Assembly (NCBI GenBank): GCA_021200075.1
Contig: JAJQGZ010000097.1
Location: 1-5,275 of the forward strand
Source of the DNA: Clostridiales bacterium
GTDB lineage: Bacteria; Bacillota; Clostridia; Oscillospirales; Acutalibacteraceae
DNA: 5,275 bases
Direction: 5' to 3'
The notes under the pieces are model-generated. The model was given only the letters and a program-made list of their open reading frames with translations, ran no database searches and was not told where the DNA came from. The stretch's first letter is position 1. The number at the start of each line of letters is the position of its first letter. This document shows, one piece after another, positions 1 to 5,256 of this stretch. The translations under genes were made by a program, and so were the position numbers.

Positions 1-17
1 ATCGCAAACAGTGACAT
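1..17 (-). CDS. 5' end of a leftward gene, truncated by the window edge
   Basis: Reading leftward, a clear ribosome binding site (AAAGGAG, bases 23-29) is followed after 5 bases by an ATG at 17-15. The visible codons give Met-Ser-Leu-Phe-Ala and then an incomplete ATN codon, so only five or six residues can be read and no family can be assigned. The SD-ATG spacing is the main evidence that this is a real start. The gene is divergent from the DUF1540-type gene: the two starts are 65 bases apart, so any separate promoters must share that short AT-rich gap. I see no convincing -35/-10 pair there for either direction. Confidence 0.55.
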
Positions 18-66
18 ACGCTCTCCTTTATGAATAAATAATTTAATTACACAAATAATAAAAACG

Positions 67-73
67 AAGGGAG
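67..73 (+). promoter_or_regulatory. Ribosome binding site that fixes the TTG start at 83
   Basis: The purine run AAGGGAG lies 9 bases before TTG at 83-85. The GTG at 73-75 overlaps this run and is in another frame, so TTG is the only start that fits both the family N-terminus and the SD. Confidence 0.7.
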
Positions 74-82
74 TGAATCAAG

Positions 83-253
83 TTGGATAACGAAATCAAA
101 GGCATCAAATGTGAAGTTAAAAACTGTAAATTCCACGACACTCCTGACAATTGCCATGCAGGTCATATTAAAGTAGGCAACCAATCGGCAACAACCGTTA
201 CCGATACAAAATGCGAAACCTTTGAATGTAATGATTCCTGTAATTACAGATAA
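83..253 (+). CDS. DUF1540-type small cysteine-rich protein (56 aa)
   Basis: The frame begins at TTG (83-85) and stops at TAA (251-253), encoding 56 residues. Six cysteines lie at residues 10, 15, 24, 44, 49 and 53. The pattern I-K-C-E-V-K-N-C at 8-15, then N-C-H-A-G-H-I-K-V at 23-31, then a D-T-K-C-E-T-F block at 41-47 matches what I recall of DUF1540 (Pfam PF07561), a domain common in Clostridia and Bacilli. The function of that family is not established. Its cysteine spacing suggests metal binding (inference). There is no signal peptide or membrane segment. This protein carries one domain copy plus a short C-E-C-N-D-S-C tail, whereas some relatives carry two copies. It is convergent with thrC and is followed by the hairpin at 286-310. 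The TTG start means an ATG-only ORF search misses it. Confidence 0.85.
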   Translation: MDNEIKGIKCEVKNCKFHDTPDNCHAGHIKVGNQSATTVTDTKCETFECNDSCNYR

Positions 254-285
254 ATCATTCATTCTCAGATACGCATATACAGCAA

Positions 286-310
286 AGCGGTCGTCCGTAT
301 GACGGCCGCT
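286..310. terminator. Hairpin between convergent genes, probable bidirectional terminator
   Basis: The 10-base arms 286-295 and 301-310 pair fully with one T-G wobble and are GC-rich around a 5-base loop (296-300). On both strands the hairpin is followed only by a weak, interrupted T-rich stretch. It sits 32 bases after the DUF1540-type stop and 23 bases past the thrC stop, the usual place for a shared terminator. The poor U-tract makes termination efficiency uncertain. Confidence 0.6.
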
Positions 311-333
311 GAATTTATAATATGCCAGTTGAT

Positions 334-1830
334 TTATATATTCAAAAGTTTGAATACCATATCGCTCATATCTTCCCTTACGCAGACATCCTTAAACCTT
401 ACCGGCTTATCCTTGAGCGAAGCAATAGGTGCCGGAACCTGAGTGTTTGTAATTTTATTAAGCTCGTCAACCATTGAAAACTCATCAAGCTCGGGCACAT
501 TTCCGTCGCGAACGGCGCTGAGCACGCTTGCGGAAAATTTATAAGGAGATGCAGTAGAATCAATAACCGTCGGAATATCGTCGCCGGTGCGTTTTACATA
601 TTCGTCATAAACTTTAAGCGCCACGGCGGTATGCGTATCGCAAAGATATTTATATTTATCAAAATGGTATTTTACAGTCTCATCAACAGATGATTCGGAC
701 GAGAAACCGGCGTCAAATTCTTCCTGAATTTTTGCAAGCATATCGTTTGAAACGGTGTATTCTCCGTCTTTAGCAAGGCGGTTCATCAAATCCTTAATAA
801 GATTATCGTCGCTGCCCGCAATATGATACAAAAGCCTTTCGAGGTTTGATGAAATAAGAATATCCATTGACGGCGACGAAGTGGTATAAAAATCTCTGTT
901 CTTATTGTATGTACCGGTCTTTAAAAAATCCGTAAGAACATTATTTGAATTTGAAGCGCAGACAAGAGCTTTTATAGGCAAGCCCATATGCTTTGCATAA
1001 TATGCCGCAAGAATGTTGCCGAAATTACCCGTGGGAACAACTACATTGATAACATCGCCAGGTTTAACCGAGCCGTTATTTATCAAATCGCAGTAAGCGG
1101 AAAAATAGTATACAATCTGTGGAACAAGACGACCCCAGTTAATTGAGTTTGCGGAGGAGAACATCATATTCTTATCTGCAAGACGGGCTTTAATTTCATC
1201 GTTGGTAAATATGGATTTTACGGCACTTTGCGCATCGTCAAAATTACCCTCGATTGCACACACCACCACATTTTCGCCGTCTTGGGTTGTCATCTGCAAT
1301 TTCTGCATAGGTGAAACGCCGTCAACAGGATAGAAGACGAGTATCTTTGTATTTTTAACATCTTTAAAACCTTCAAGAGCGGCTTTGCCTGTATCGCCCG
1401 AGGTTGCTACAAGGATTACAATTGTCTTCCCGTCGGCGGTCTTTTTGGCGGAAACCGTCATAAGATACGGCAAAAGCTGAAGCGCCATATCCTTGAATGC
1501 GCAGGTCGGCCCATGCCAAAGTTCAAGAATATTTTTATTGCCGTCAATATTAACTGTCGGGGCGATTTTATCCGAACTGAATTTATCAGCCGAATATGCA
1601 CCGCTGACGCAATAATCAAGCTCTTCGTCTGTAAAATCGGTTAAAAATTCCTTTAAAACAGTTTTTGCTCTGTTTATATAATCCATTGAAGCCATAGAGG
1701 ATATTTTTTCAACGGAAAACTTCGGAAACGAGCACGGAACAAAAAGTCCTCCGTCCGTACTGATACCCTGCGCTATTGTCTGTGATGCGGTAACCTTAAC
1801 CGAGTTATCCCTTGTAGATGTATAAAGCAT
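334..1830 (-). CDS. thrC: Threonine synthase, PLP-dependent
   Basis: This enzyme converts O-phospho-L-homoserine and water to L-threonine and phosphate (EC 4.2.3.1), the last step of threonine synthesis in the cytosol. The 498-residue length fits the long clostridial/fungal-type ThrC rather than the shorter E. coli form. Residues about 1-85 are the ThrC N-terminal domain, followed by the fold-type II PLP domain. H-G-P-T-C-A-F-K-D at 106-114 holds the PLP-binding lysine K113. S-G-D-T-G lies at 144-148, the phosphate-binding G-N-F-G-N loop at 268-272, and the ThrC signature S-T-A-S-P-Y-K-F at 425-432. The ATG at 1830-1828 has AAGGA (1839-1843) 8 bases upstream. The gene is 60 bases downstream of yraN with no terminator between, so it may be cotranscribed with it. 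The stop is followed by the hairpin at 286-310. All key motifs are intact. Confidence 0.97.
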   Translation of the reverse strand: MLYTSTRDNSVKVTASQTIAQGISTDGGLFVPCSFPKFSVEKISSMASMDYINRAKTVLKEFLTDFTDEELDYCVSGAYSADKFSSDKIAPTVNIDGNKNILELWHGPTCAFKDMALQLLPYLMTVSAKKTADGKTIVILVATSGDTGKAALEGFKDVKNTKILVFYPVDGVSPMQKLQMTTQDGENVVVCAIEGNFDDAQSAVKSIFTNDEIKARLADKNMMFSSANSINWGRLVPQIVYYFSAYCDLINNGSVKPGDVINVVVPTGNFGNILAAYYAKHMGLPIKALVCASNSNNVLTDFLKTGTYNKNRDFYTTSSPSMDILISSNLERLLYHIAGSDDNLIKDLMNRLAKDGEYTVSNDMLAKIQEEFDAGFSSESSVDETVKYHFDKYKYLCDTHTAVALKVYDEYVKRTGDDIPTVIDSTASPYKFSASVLSAVRDGNVPELDEFSMVDELNKITNTQVPAPIASLKDKPVRFKDVCVREDMSDMVFKLLNI

Positions 1831-1870
1831 AATAAAATTCCTTTCCGAAATTAAAATTATTGATTGGAGT

Positions 1871-1886
1871 ATATAAATATTTATAT
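1871..1886. repeat. 16-bp perfect AT palindrome upstream of thrC
   Basis: Bases 1871-1886 read identically on both strands and consist only of A and T. The site lies between the yraN stop and the thrC ribosome binding site. It could be an operator or part of a thrC promoter, but low-complexity AT sequence produces such palindromes easily. It has no GC stem, so it is not a terminator. Confidence 0.35.
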
Positions 1887-1890
1887 TATT

Positions 1891-2250
1891 CTATAATAAG
1901 TCGAAAGCATTTTCAAGATGTTTTATTGAATTTATTTCATTATCGGAAGTATAAATTTCTATTACATCAAATCTCGGCTGCAAATCAGTCTCGTTATTTG
2001 CAAGATAAATTTGAGCGGCGGTTATAATTTTCTTTTGCTTTGCGGGAGTTACATATTCTGCCGGAGAAGCAAAAGAATTTACATCTCTTTGCTTGACCTC
2101 AATAAAGCAAATGAATTTTTTATATTTCATAATAAGGTCAATTTCACCGAAGCGAGTTGTGTAATTTGCCTCAATAAGCTTATATCTTTTCTTTTTAAGA
2201 TACTTTACCGCCGCCATTTCCCACAGCTTACCCTTACTGTTCGTGTTCAT
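1891..2250 (-). CDS. yraN: YraN / UPF0102 family nuclease-fold protein
   Basis: The product is a 119-residue protein of the UPF0102 (YraN) family, a small restriction-endonuclease-like fold whose cellular role is not settled. With the start at 2250, the family core is visible: K-G-K-L-W-E-M-A-A near the N-terminus, G-E-I-D-L-I at 35-40, F-I-E-V-K-Q-R at 49-55, and R-F-D-V-I at 93-97. E36/D38 and E51-x-K53 would form the PD-(D/E)XK-type metal site. The frame is open upstream to an ATG at 2295, but the 15 extra residues would lie inside rnhB and do not resemble the family. The ATG at 2250 overlaps the rnhB stop as ATGA, which points to translational coupling. An AAGGA lies 13 bases upstream, rather far. 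The gene ends in TAG. Confidence 0.9.
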   Translation of the reverse strand: MNTNSKGKLWEMAAVKYLKKKRYKLIEANYTTRFGEIDLIMKYKKFICFIEVKQRDVNSFASPAEYVTPAKQKKIITAAQIYLANNETDLQPRFDVIEIYTSDNEINSIKHLENAFDLL

Positions 2251-2855
2251 TTTGAAGTATTTTTCCTTAAAAATGTTTTCCTGTGTATATCGCATATACC
2301 GTATTTTTCAATCATTTCGTAATGCAACTTTGTGCCGTAGCCCTTATGCTTTTCAAAAGCGTACTGAGGATGTTTTTCAGCCATAGCGAGCATATATCTG
2401 TCACGAGTGACCTTGGCGAGTATGGACGCCGCCGCAATGCTTTCACTTTTTGCGTCACCGCCGATTATCGTTTTTTCCTCAATATCAAGACCCGGCTTTG
2501 CGTTGCCGTCAATAAGGGCGATATCCGGCTTTATTTCAAGGTTCTCAACCGCTCTTCTCATTACAAGAAATGTGGCTTGCAAAATATTAAGAGTATCAAT
2601 TTCCTTTTCCGAAGCGGTGCCAATCCCGAAGCATATACATTCCTCTATAATTTTATCATAAAGAATTTCACGCTTTTTTTCGCTGATTTTTTTAGAATCG
2701 TTTACGCCCTGAATAATACACCCTTTCGGCAAAATAACTGCGGCGGCGCATACAGGCCCTGCCAAAGACCCTCTGCCTGCCTCATCAATTCCGCAAACGG
2801 TATTAAATCCCTGCGAATACGCTTCGTTTTCATATTCAAGCCATTCCATAATCAC
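2247..2855 (-). CDS. rnhB: Ribonuclease HII
   Basis: RNase HII cuts the RNA strand of RNA-DNA hybrids and nicks at single ribonucleotides in DNA (EC 3.1.26.4), acting in replication and ribonucleotide excision repair. From the start at 2855 it has 202 residues, close to the E. coli length and without the N-terminal extension seen in B. subtilis. The signature G-I-D-E-A-G-R-G lies at 22-29. The probable metal ligands are D24, E25, D116 (in I-D-G-N) and D134 (in G-G-D). S-I-A-A-A-S-I-L-A-K at 139-148 and the substrate-contacting G-Y-G-T at 172-175 are also present. The start is either GTG at 2855-2853, which overlaps the rbgA stop as GTGA, or the ATG two codons later at 2849. Neither has a convincing Shine-Dalgarno, which suggests reinitiation after rbgA. 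Its own stop overlaps yraN. Confidence 0.96.
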   Translation of the reverse strand: MIMEWLEYENEAYSQGFNTVCGIDEAGRGSLAGPVCAAAVILPKGCIIQGVNDSKKISEKKREILYDKIIEECICFGIGTASEKEIDTLNILQATFLVMRRAVENLEIKPDIALIDGNAKPGLDIEEKTIIGGDAKSESIAAASILAKVTRDRYMLAMAEKHPQYAFEKHKGYGTKLHYEMIEKYGICDIHRKTFLRKNTSK

Positions 2856-3715
2856 GGCAGCTCAAGGGTTATGTTCCCGAGCTTTCCTCCTCTGAATTCA
2901 TCACATACGGTAACGGCGGCTCGTTCAAAATCTATCTCTCCGCCTTTTATCAAAAATCCTCGTTTTTTGCCGATCAGTTCCAATATTTCCCAACCCTGCA
3001 AATCATTTATGCCACTGAGTTTATATCTTGTCTCTATAGCTTCCGGCTTCGTTCTTGCAAGCACTTCAAGCAAACGGCAGGAAAGAGTTTCAATATCAGT
3101 AACCTCGTCCTTTACGGCGCCGGTAAAAGCTAGCTTGTCCCCTACTTCCGTATCGTCAAACTTAGGCCACAAAACGCCCGGTGTATCGAGAAACTCTATA
3201 CCGTTGCCGACATCAAACCACTGCTGTGTGCGTGTTACGCCTGCTTTATCCGCCACTTTCGCTTTGACATTGCCTGCCATACGATTGATGAATGACGACT
3301 TGCCTGTGTTTGGTATTCCGACAACCATAAGTTTTAACGGCTTACCAGCCATACCCTTATTTTTATTCTTATCAATCACAAATGAAAGTGCCTGCTTAGT
3401 AGTCGGTATAAATGCCGAAAGTCCTTTTCCTGTTCGGCAATCAACGGGAAGTGCATACATTCCTTTGCTTTTATAATATTCAATCCATATATTTGTTGCT
3501 TCCTTTTGCGCTATATCACATTTATTAAGCAAAACAATTCTCGGTTTATTTTTGATTATAGCGTCAAGCTCCGGGTTTGAGGAGCTGTACGGAATACGGG
3601 CATCGACAATTTCGACAGCACCGTCAACATTTTTTAAGCTTTCGGTAATCAGTCTCCTCGTCTTCGCCATATGCCCGGGAAACCACTGCACAGTCTGTTT
3701 TTGAAAATCTGCCAT
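2852..3715 (-). CDS. rbgA: Ribosome biogenesis GTPase RbgA (YlqF)
   Basis: RbgA is a circularly permuted GTPase that acts late in 50S subunit assembly. From the ATG at 3715 it has 287 residues, near the B. subtilis length. The permuted order is visible: N-K-C-D (G4) at 64-67, then a G5-like region near 91-98, then G-I-P-N-T-G-K-S-S (G1, P-loop) at 133-141, G2 threonine near T161, and D-T-P-G (G3) at 177-180. The N-terminal W-F-P-G-H-M-A-K at 11-18 holds the histidine (H15) equivalent to the catalytic His9 reported in B. subtilis. The C-terminal domain ends in the conserved F-R-G-G-K-L-G-N-I-T-L-E block. A TTG at 3748 would add 11 residues but lies upstream of the SD-like bases and does not match the family. 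The gene overlaps rnhB by GTGA, a linkage typical of Firmicutes. Confidence 0.96.
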   Translation of the reverse strand: MADFQKQTVQWFPGHMAKTRRLITESLKNVDGAVEIVDARIPYSSSNPELDAIIKNKPRIVLLNKCDIAQKEATNIWIEYYKSKGMYALPVDCRTGKGLSAFIPTTKQALSFVIDKNKNKGMAGKPLKLMVVGIPNTGKSSFINRMAGNVKAKVADKAGVTRTQQWFDVGNGIEFLDTPGVLWPKFDDTEVGDKLAFTGAVKDEVTDIETLSCRLLEVLARTKPEAIETRYKLSGINDLQGWEILELIGKKRGFLIKGGEIDFERAAVTVCDEFRGGKLGNITLELP

Positions 3716-3718
3716 ATT

Positions 3719-3734
3719 ATCACCGACCTTTCCT
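3719..3734 (-). promoter_or_regulatory. Ribosome binding region supporting the rbgA start at 3715
   Basis: Read leftward, AGGAAAGG (3727-3734) is followed by GGTGAT (3719-3724) just before the ATG. Both pieces can pair with parts of the 16S rRNA 3' end. The region would be coding if the TTG at 3748 were used, which argues for the ATG. Confidence 0.55.
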
Positions 3735-3762
3735 GCACTGCGCAACAATAAATATATAGGTT

Positions 3763-3791
3763 ATTATACTTTAAAATTCTTGAAAATGCAA
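3763..3791 (-). promoter_or_regulatory. Probable sigma-A promoter for the rbgA-rnhB-yraN(-thrC) unit
   Basis: On the minus strand a perfect TATAAT (-10) occupies 3763-3768 and TTGCAT (-35, three of six consensus bases) occupies 3786-3791, with an ideal 17-base spacer. Transcription would begin near 3756, giving a leader of about 40 bases before the rbgA ATG. Confidence 0.6.
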
Positions 3792-3830
3792 ACCGTAATA
3801 CAATATTGATTTATTTATTTTTTTTACGGT
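3792..3830. repeat. Inverted repeat ACCGTAA / TTACGGT in the divergent promoter region
   Basis: A 7-base half-site at 3792-3798 and its exact reverse complement at 3824-3830 are 25 bases apart. The left half abuts the -35 of the leftward promoter and the right half overlaps the first base of the -10 of the rightward promoter. This placement suits an operator acting on one or both promoters, but chance is not excluded. Confidence 0.4.
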
Positions 3831-3835
3831 ATAAT
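3806..3835 (+). promoter_or_regulatory. Probable sigma-A promoter for the oxidoreductase gene
   Basis: TTGATT (-35, 3806-3811) and a perfect TATAAT (-10, 3830-3835) are separated by 18 bases, with a T-rich spacer. Transcription would start near 3842, giving a leader of about 35 bases. That leader contains a 5-bp hairpin (3848-3862) whose right arm overlaps the start of the GGAAGGA ribosome binding site (3861-3867). Confidence 0.7.
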
Positions 3836-3876
3836 TATAAAAAATTACCGAAAGAAATTCGGAAGGATTTGATATT

Positions 3877-4854
3877 ATGGACAAGAAATATAACTGGGCA
3901 ATAATCGGCTGCGGTGATATTACTAATCAATTTACACAGGCAATGCTCAAAAAAGGCGAAAAAATTTACGCCGTTGCAAACAGAACATACGAAAACGCCG
4001 TTAAATTTGCTCAAAAATACAATATAGGCAAAGTGTGCAAATCGCCGTCAGAAATTTTCGACGATAAAAATATTGACATAGTATACATCGCAACACCGCA
4101 CAACAGCCACATAGAATATATAATGCCCGCTCTTGAAAGCAATAAGCATATTCTGTGTGAAAAAGCGATAACGCTCAATTCAAACGAACTCGGCAAAGCT
4201 ATAGATACGGCAAGCAAAAATAATTTGATACTTGCCGAGGCGATGACCGTGTACCATATGCCGATATACAAAAAGCTGAATGAAATAATAAAATCGGAAA
4301 ATTTTGAGAAACTTTGTTTTGTTCAGGCAAATTTGGGAAGCCGTAAAGAGTATGATATGACAAACAGATTTTTCTGCAAAGAACTTGCCGGCGGAGCGGT
4401 ACTTGACATTGGTGTTTATGCGCTTTCGTTTATATGGATGTTTTTAAGCGAAAAGCCGACTCAAATACTTTCTCAGATCAGATTTGCACCGAGCGGAGTT
4501 GACGAGGAAGAAGCGGTAATTATGAAAAACTCCTGCAAAGAATCTGCAACGGCATACCTCTCGCTTTGCGCAAAACAGCCGAAGCGAGCAACAGCGGTTT
4601 TTGAAAAAGCGTGTATTGAAATACTCAAATATACAAGAGCCGACAAGGCTGTAATCACTTATACAGACACGGGAGAGCAGAAAACAATTACGGCAGGAGA
4701 TATGAAAGACGCACTGCTTTACGAAATATGTGATATGGAAGCCGCAGTAGGCGGCGGCGAAAATCAGATGTACCTTGAATACGCAAAGGATGTTATGGAT
4801 ATTATGACAGGACTCAGAAACGAATGGGGACTGAAATATCCCGAAGAAGAATAA
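3877..4854 (+). CDS. Gfo/Idh/MocA-family NAD(P)-dependent oxidoreductase
   Basis: The 325-residue protein has the two-domain Gfo/Idh/MocA layout: an N-terminal Rossmann fold (about 1-120) and a C-terminal alpha/beta substrate domain. The dinucleotide loop is I-I-G-C-G-D-I at 9-15, and A-T-P-H-N-S-H lies at 72-78. The usual E-K-P motif appears as C-E-K-A at 94-97, keeping the lysine K96 but replacing proline with alanine. The motif L-D-I-G-V-Y at 176-181 has tyrosine (Y181) where many sugar dehydrogenases of the family have histidine. This resembles the dihydrodiol/xylose dehydrogenase-like branch, where Lys and Tyr are catalytic. The substrate cannot be told from sequence. The ATG has GGAAGGA 9 bases upstream, its own promoter and its own terminator, so it is a single-gene unit. 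It is probably cytosolic, with no signal peptide. Confidence 0.92.
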   Translation: MDKKYNWAIIGCGDITNQFTQAMLKKGEKIYAVANRTYENAVKFAQKYNIGKVCKSPSEIFDDKNIDIVYIATPHNSHIEYIMPALESNKHILCEKAITLNSNELGKAIDTASKNNLILAEAMTVYHMPIYKKLNEIIKSENFEKLCFVQANLGSRKEYDMTNRFFCKELAGGAVLDIGVYALSFIWMFLSEKPTQILSQIRFAPSGVDEEEAVIMKNSCKESATAYLSLCAKQPKRATAVFEKACIEILKYTRADKAVITYTDTGEQKTITAGDMKDALLYEICDMEAAVGGGENQMYLEYAKDVMDIMTGLRNEWGLKYPEEE

Positions 4855-4881
4855 ATTTGAAATAAACATATCCGAAAACGG

Positions 4882-4922
4882 AAAACCGCCCGAATCGAAA
4901 CAATCACGGTTCGGGCGGTTTT
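4882..4922. terminator. Strong intrinsic terminator after the oxidoreductase gene, probably bidirectional
   Basis: The 16-base arms 4882-4897 and 4907-4922 pair throughout with one T-G wobble around a 9-base loop, and the core is GC-rich. The outer A-T pairs supply Ts on either strand. On the plus strand a further T-rich run (4930-4939) follows. On the minus strand the hairpin lies immediately past the SpoVM-like gene, with T-rich sequence to about 4874, so it could end that transcript too. Confidence 0.9.
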
Positions 4923-4924
4923 CA

Positions 4925-5013
4925 TTATGTTTCTTTTTTAACTTTTGGATTTTAAATAACGATCTGAGAAGCAGAGCCAAAAGCTTCGGACTTTTTACCA
5001 ATACAATCTTCAT
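4925..5013 (-). CDS. spoVM: SpoVM-like sporulation peptide, frame shifted near its 3' end
   Basis: The ATG at 5013-5011 follows a GAGGGG ribosome binding site (5019-5024) by 5 bases. Residues 1-20 read MKIVLVKSPKLLALLLRSLF. They align without gaps to B. subtilis SpoVM (26 aa, recalled), with identity at M1, K2, K7, P9, K10, L12 and R17. SpoVM is an amphipathic helix that binds the convex forespore membrane, anchors the SpoIVA coat base and affects FtsH; Pro9 matters for localisation. The zero frame has no stop until 4446, running through the terminator and antisense to the oxidoreductase gene. One -1 shift at A-AAA-AAG (4933-4939) gives a 29-residue peptide ending K-K-E-T and tandem stops TAA (4925-4927) and TGA (4922-4924). 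The listed end assumes that shift, so the length is not a multiple of three. Identity is likely; the exact C-terminus is unresolved. Confidence 0.68.
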
Positions 5014-5018
5014 ACAAG

Positions 5019-5024
5019 CCCCTC
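5019..5024 (-). promoter_or_regulatory. Ribosome binding site of the SpoVM-like gene
   Basis: Read leftward, GAGGGG lies 5 bases before the ATG at 5013. It is the best SD in the 5000-5275 stretch and supports translation of the peptide. Confidence 0.6.
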
Positions 5025-5051
5025 AAGCTGTTCGAGCGCATATAAACGCTC

Positions 5052-5195
5052 TTATTTTTTACAGCAAATTATACCGAGGATAATCACCGCAACAGCAAGA
5101 ATCCTTGTAATCCATACCGTTGGACAGCAACAGGCTATTACACAGCCGACGCCGAACGCTATCCACAAATAATCACGGCGGCACATCTTCTTCAT
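5052..5195 (-). CDS. Small cysteine-rich two-helix membrane protein, family not recognised
   Basis: The frame from ATG at 5195-5193 to TAA at 5054-5052 encodes 47 residues. A basic start (K-K-M-C-R-R) leads into a hydrophobic stretch at about 9-22, then C-C-C-P-T at 22-26, a second hydrophobic stretch at about 28-43, and a C-C-K-K end. This predicts a membrane hairpin with both ends in the cytoplasm by the positive-inside rule. Seven of 47 residues are cysteine (5, 18, 22-24, 44, 45). I do not recognise a named family. The start is uncertain: only a weak AGAAG lies 9 bases upstream, and a second ATG sits at 5186. The frame stays open upstream, with more Cys and basic residues, to a TAA at 5250-5252 but offers no standard start there. 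It lies 38 bases before the SpoVM-like gene on the same strand, so the two may be cotranscribed. Confidence 0.5.
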   Translation of the reverse strand: MKKMCRRDYLWIAFGVGCVIACCCPTVWITRILAVAVIILGIICCKK

Positions 5196-5256
5196 TCGGT
5201 AACACTTCTGTTCACTGCATTTACGAAAAATACCTTTGCGATATTTTCTTTAATAC

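Noticed and set aside
47..262. A 71-residue leftward open frame
   Set aside because: It is the complement of the DUF1540-type gene, whose forward frame carries the Cys motif and a ribosome binding site.
1838..1855. Similar leaders before thrC and the oxidoreductase gene (both contain TTCGGAA just before AAGGA or AGGA)
   Set aside because: The shared part is short and mostly the ribosome binding site, so common SD context or chance explains it without a shared regulator.
2251..2295. A 15-residue N-terminal extension of YraN from the ATG at 2295
   Set aside because: It overlaps rnhB deeply and does not resemble YraN N-termini. The ATG at 2250 fits the family and forms an ATGA overlap.
2283..3476. 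A 397-residue rightward open frame
   Set aside because: It lies antisense to rnhB and rbgA, both of which have intact motifs. Its translation shows no domain and it has no convincing start signal.
4444..5013. A 189-residue leftward open frame starting with the SpoVM-like residues
   Set aside because: After about residue 28 it runs through the terminator hairpin and antisense to the oxidoreductase gene. That part has no family features and is best explained by a frameshift or read-through.
5034..5060. A 5-bp hairpin (GAGCG/CGCTC) followed by a T-rich run on the plus strand, terminator-like
   Set aside because: The stem is short, no rightward gene precedes it, and the oxidoreductase already has a much stronger terminator. 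On the minus strand it has no T-tract.
5066..5073. A TATAAT-like element on the minus strand upstream of the SpoVM-like gene
   Set aside because: It lies inside the small membrane protein's codons and has no -35 at normal spacing. A sigma-E promoter, expected for spoVM in B. subtilis, is not recognisable either.
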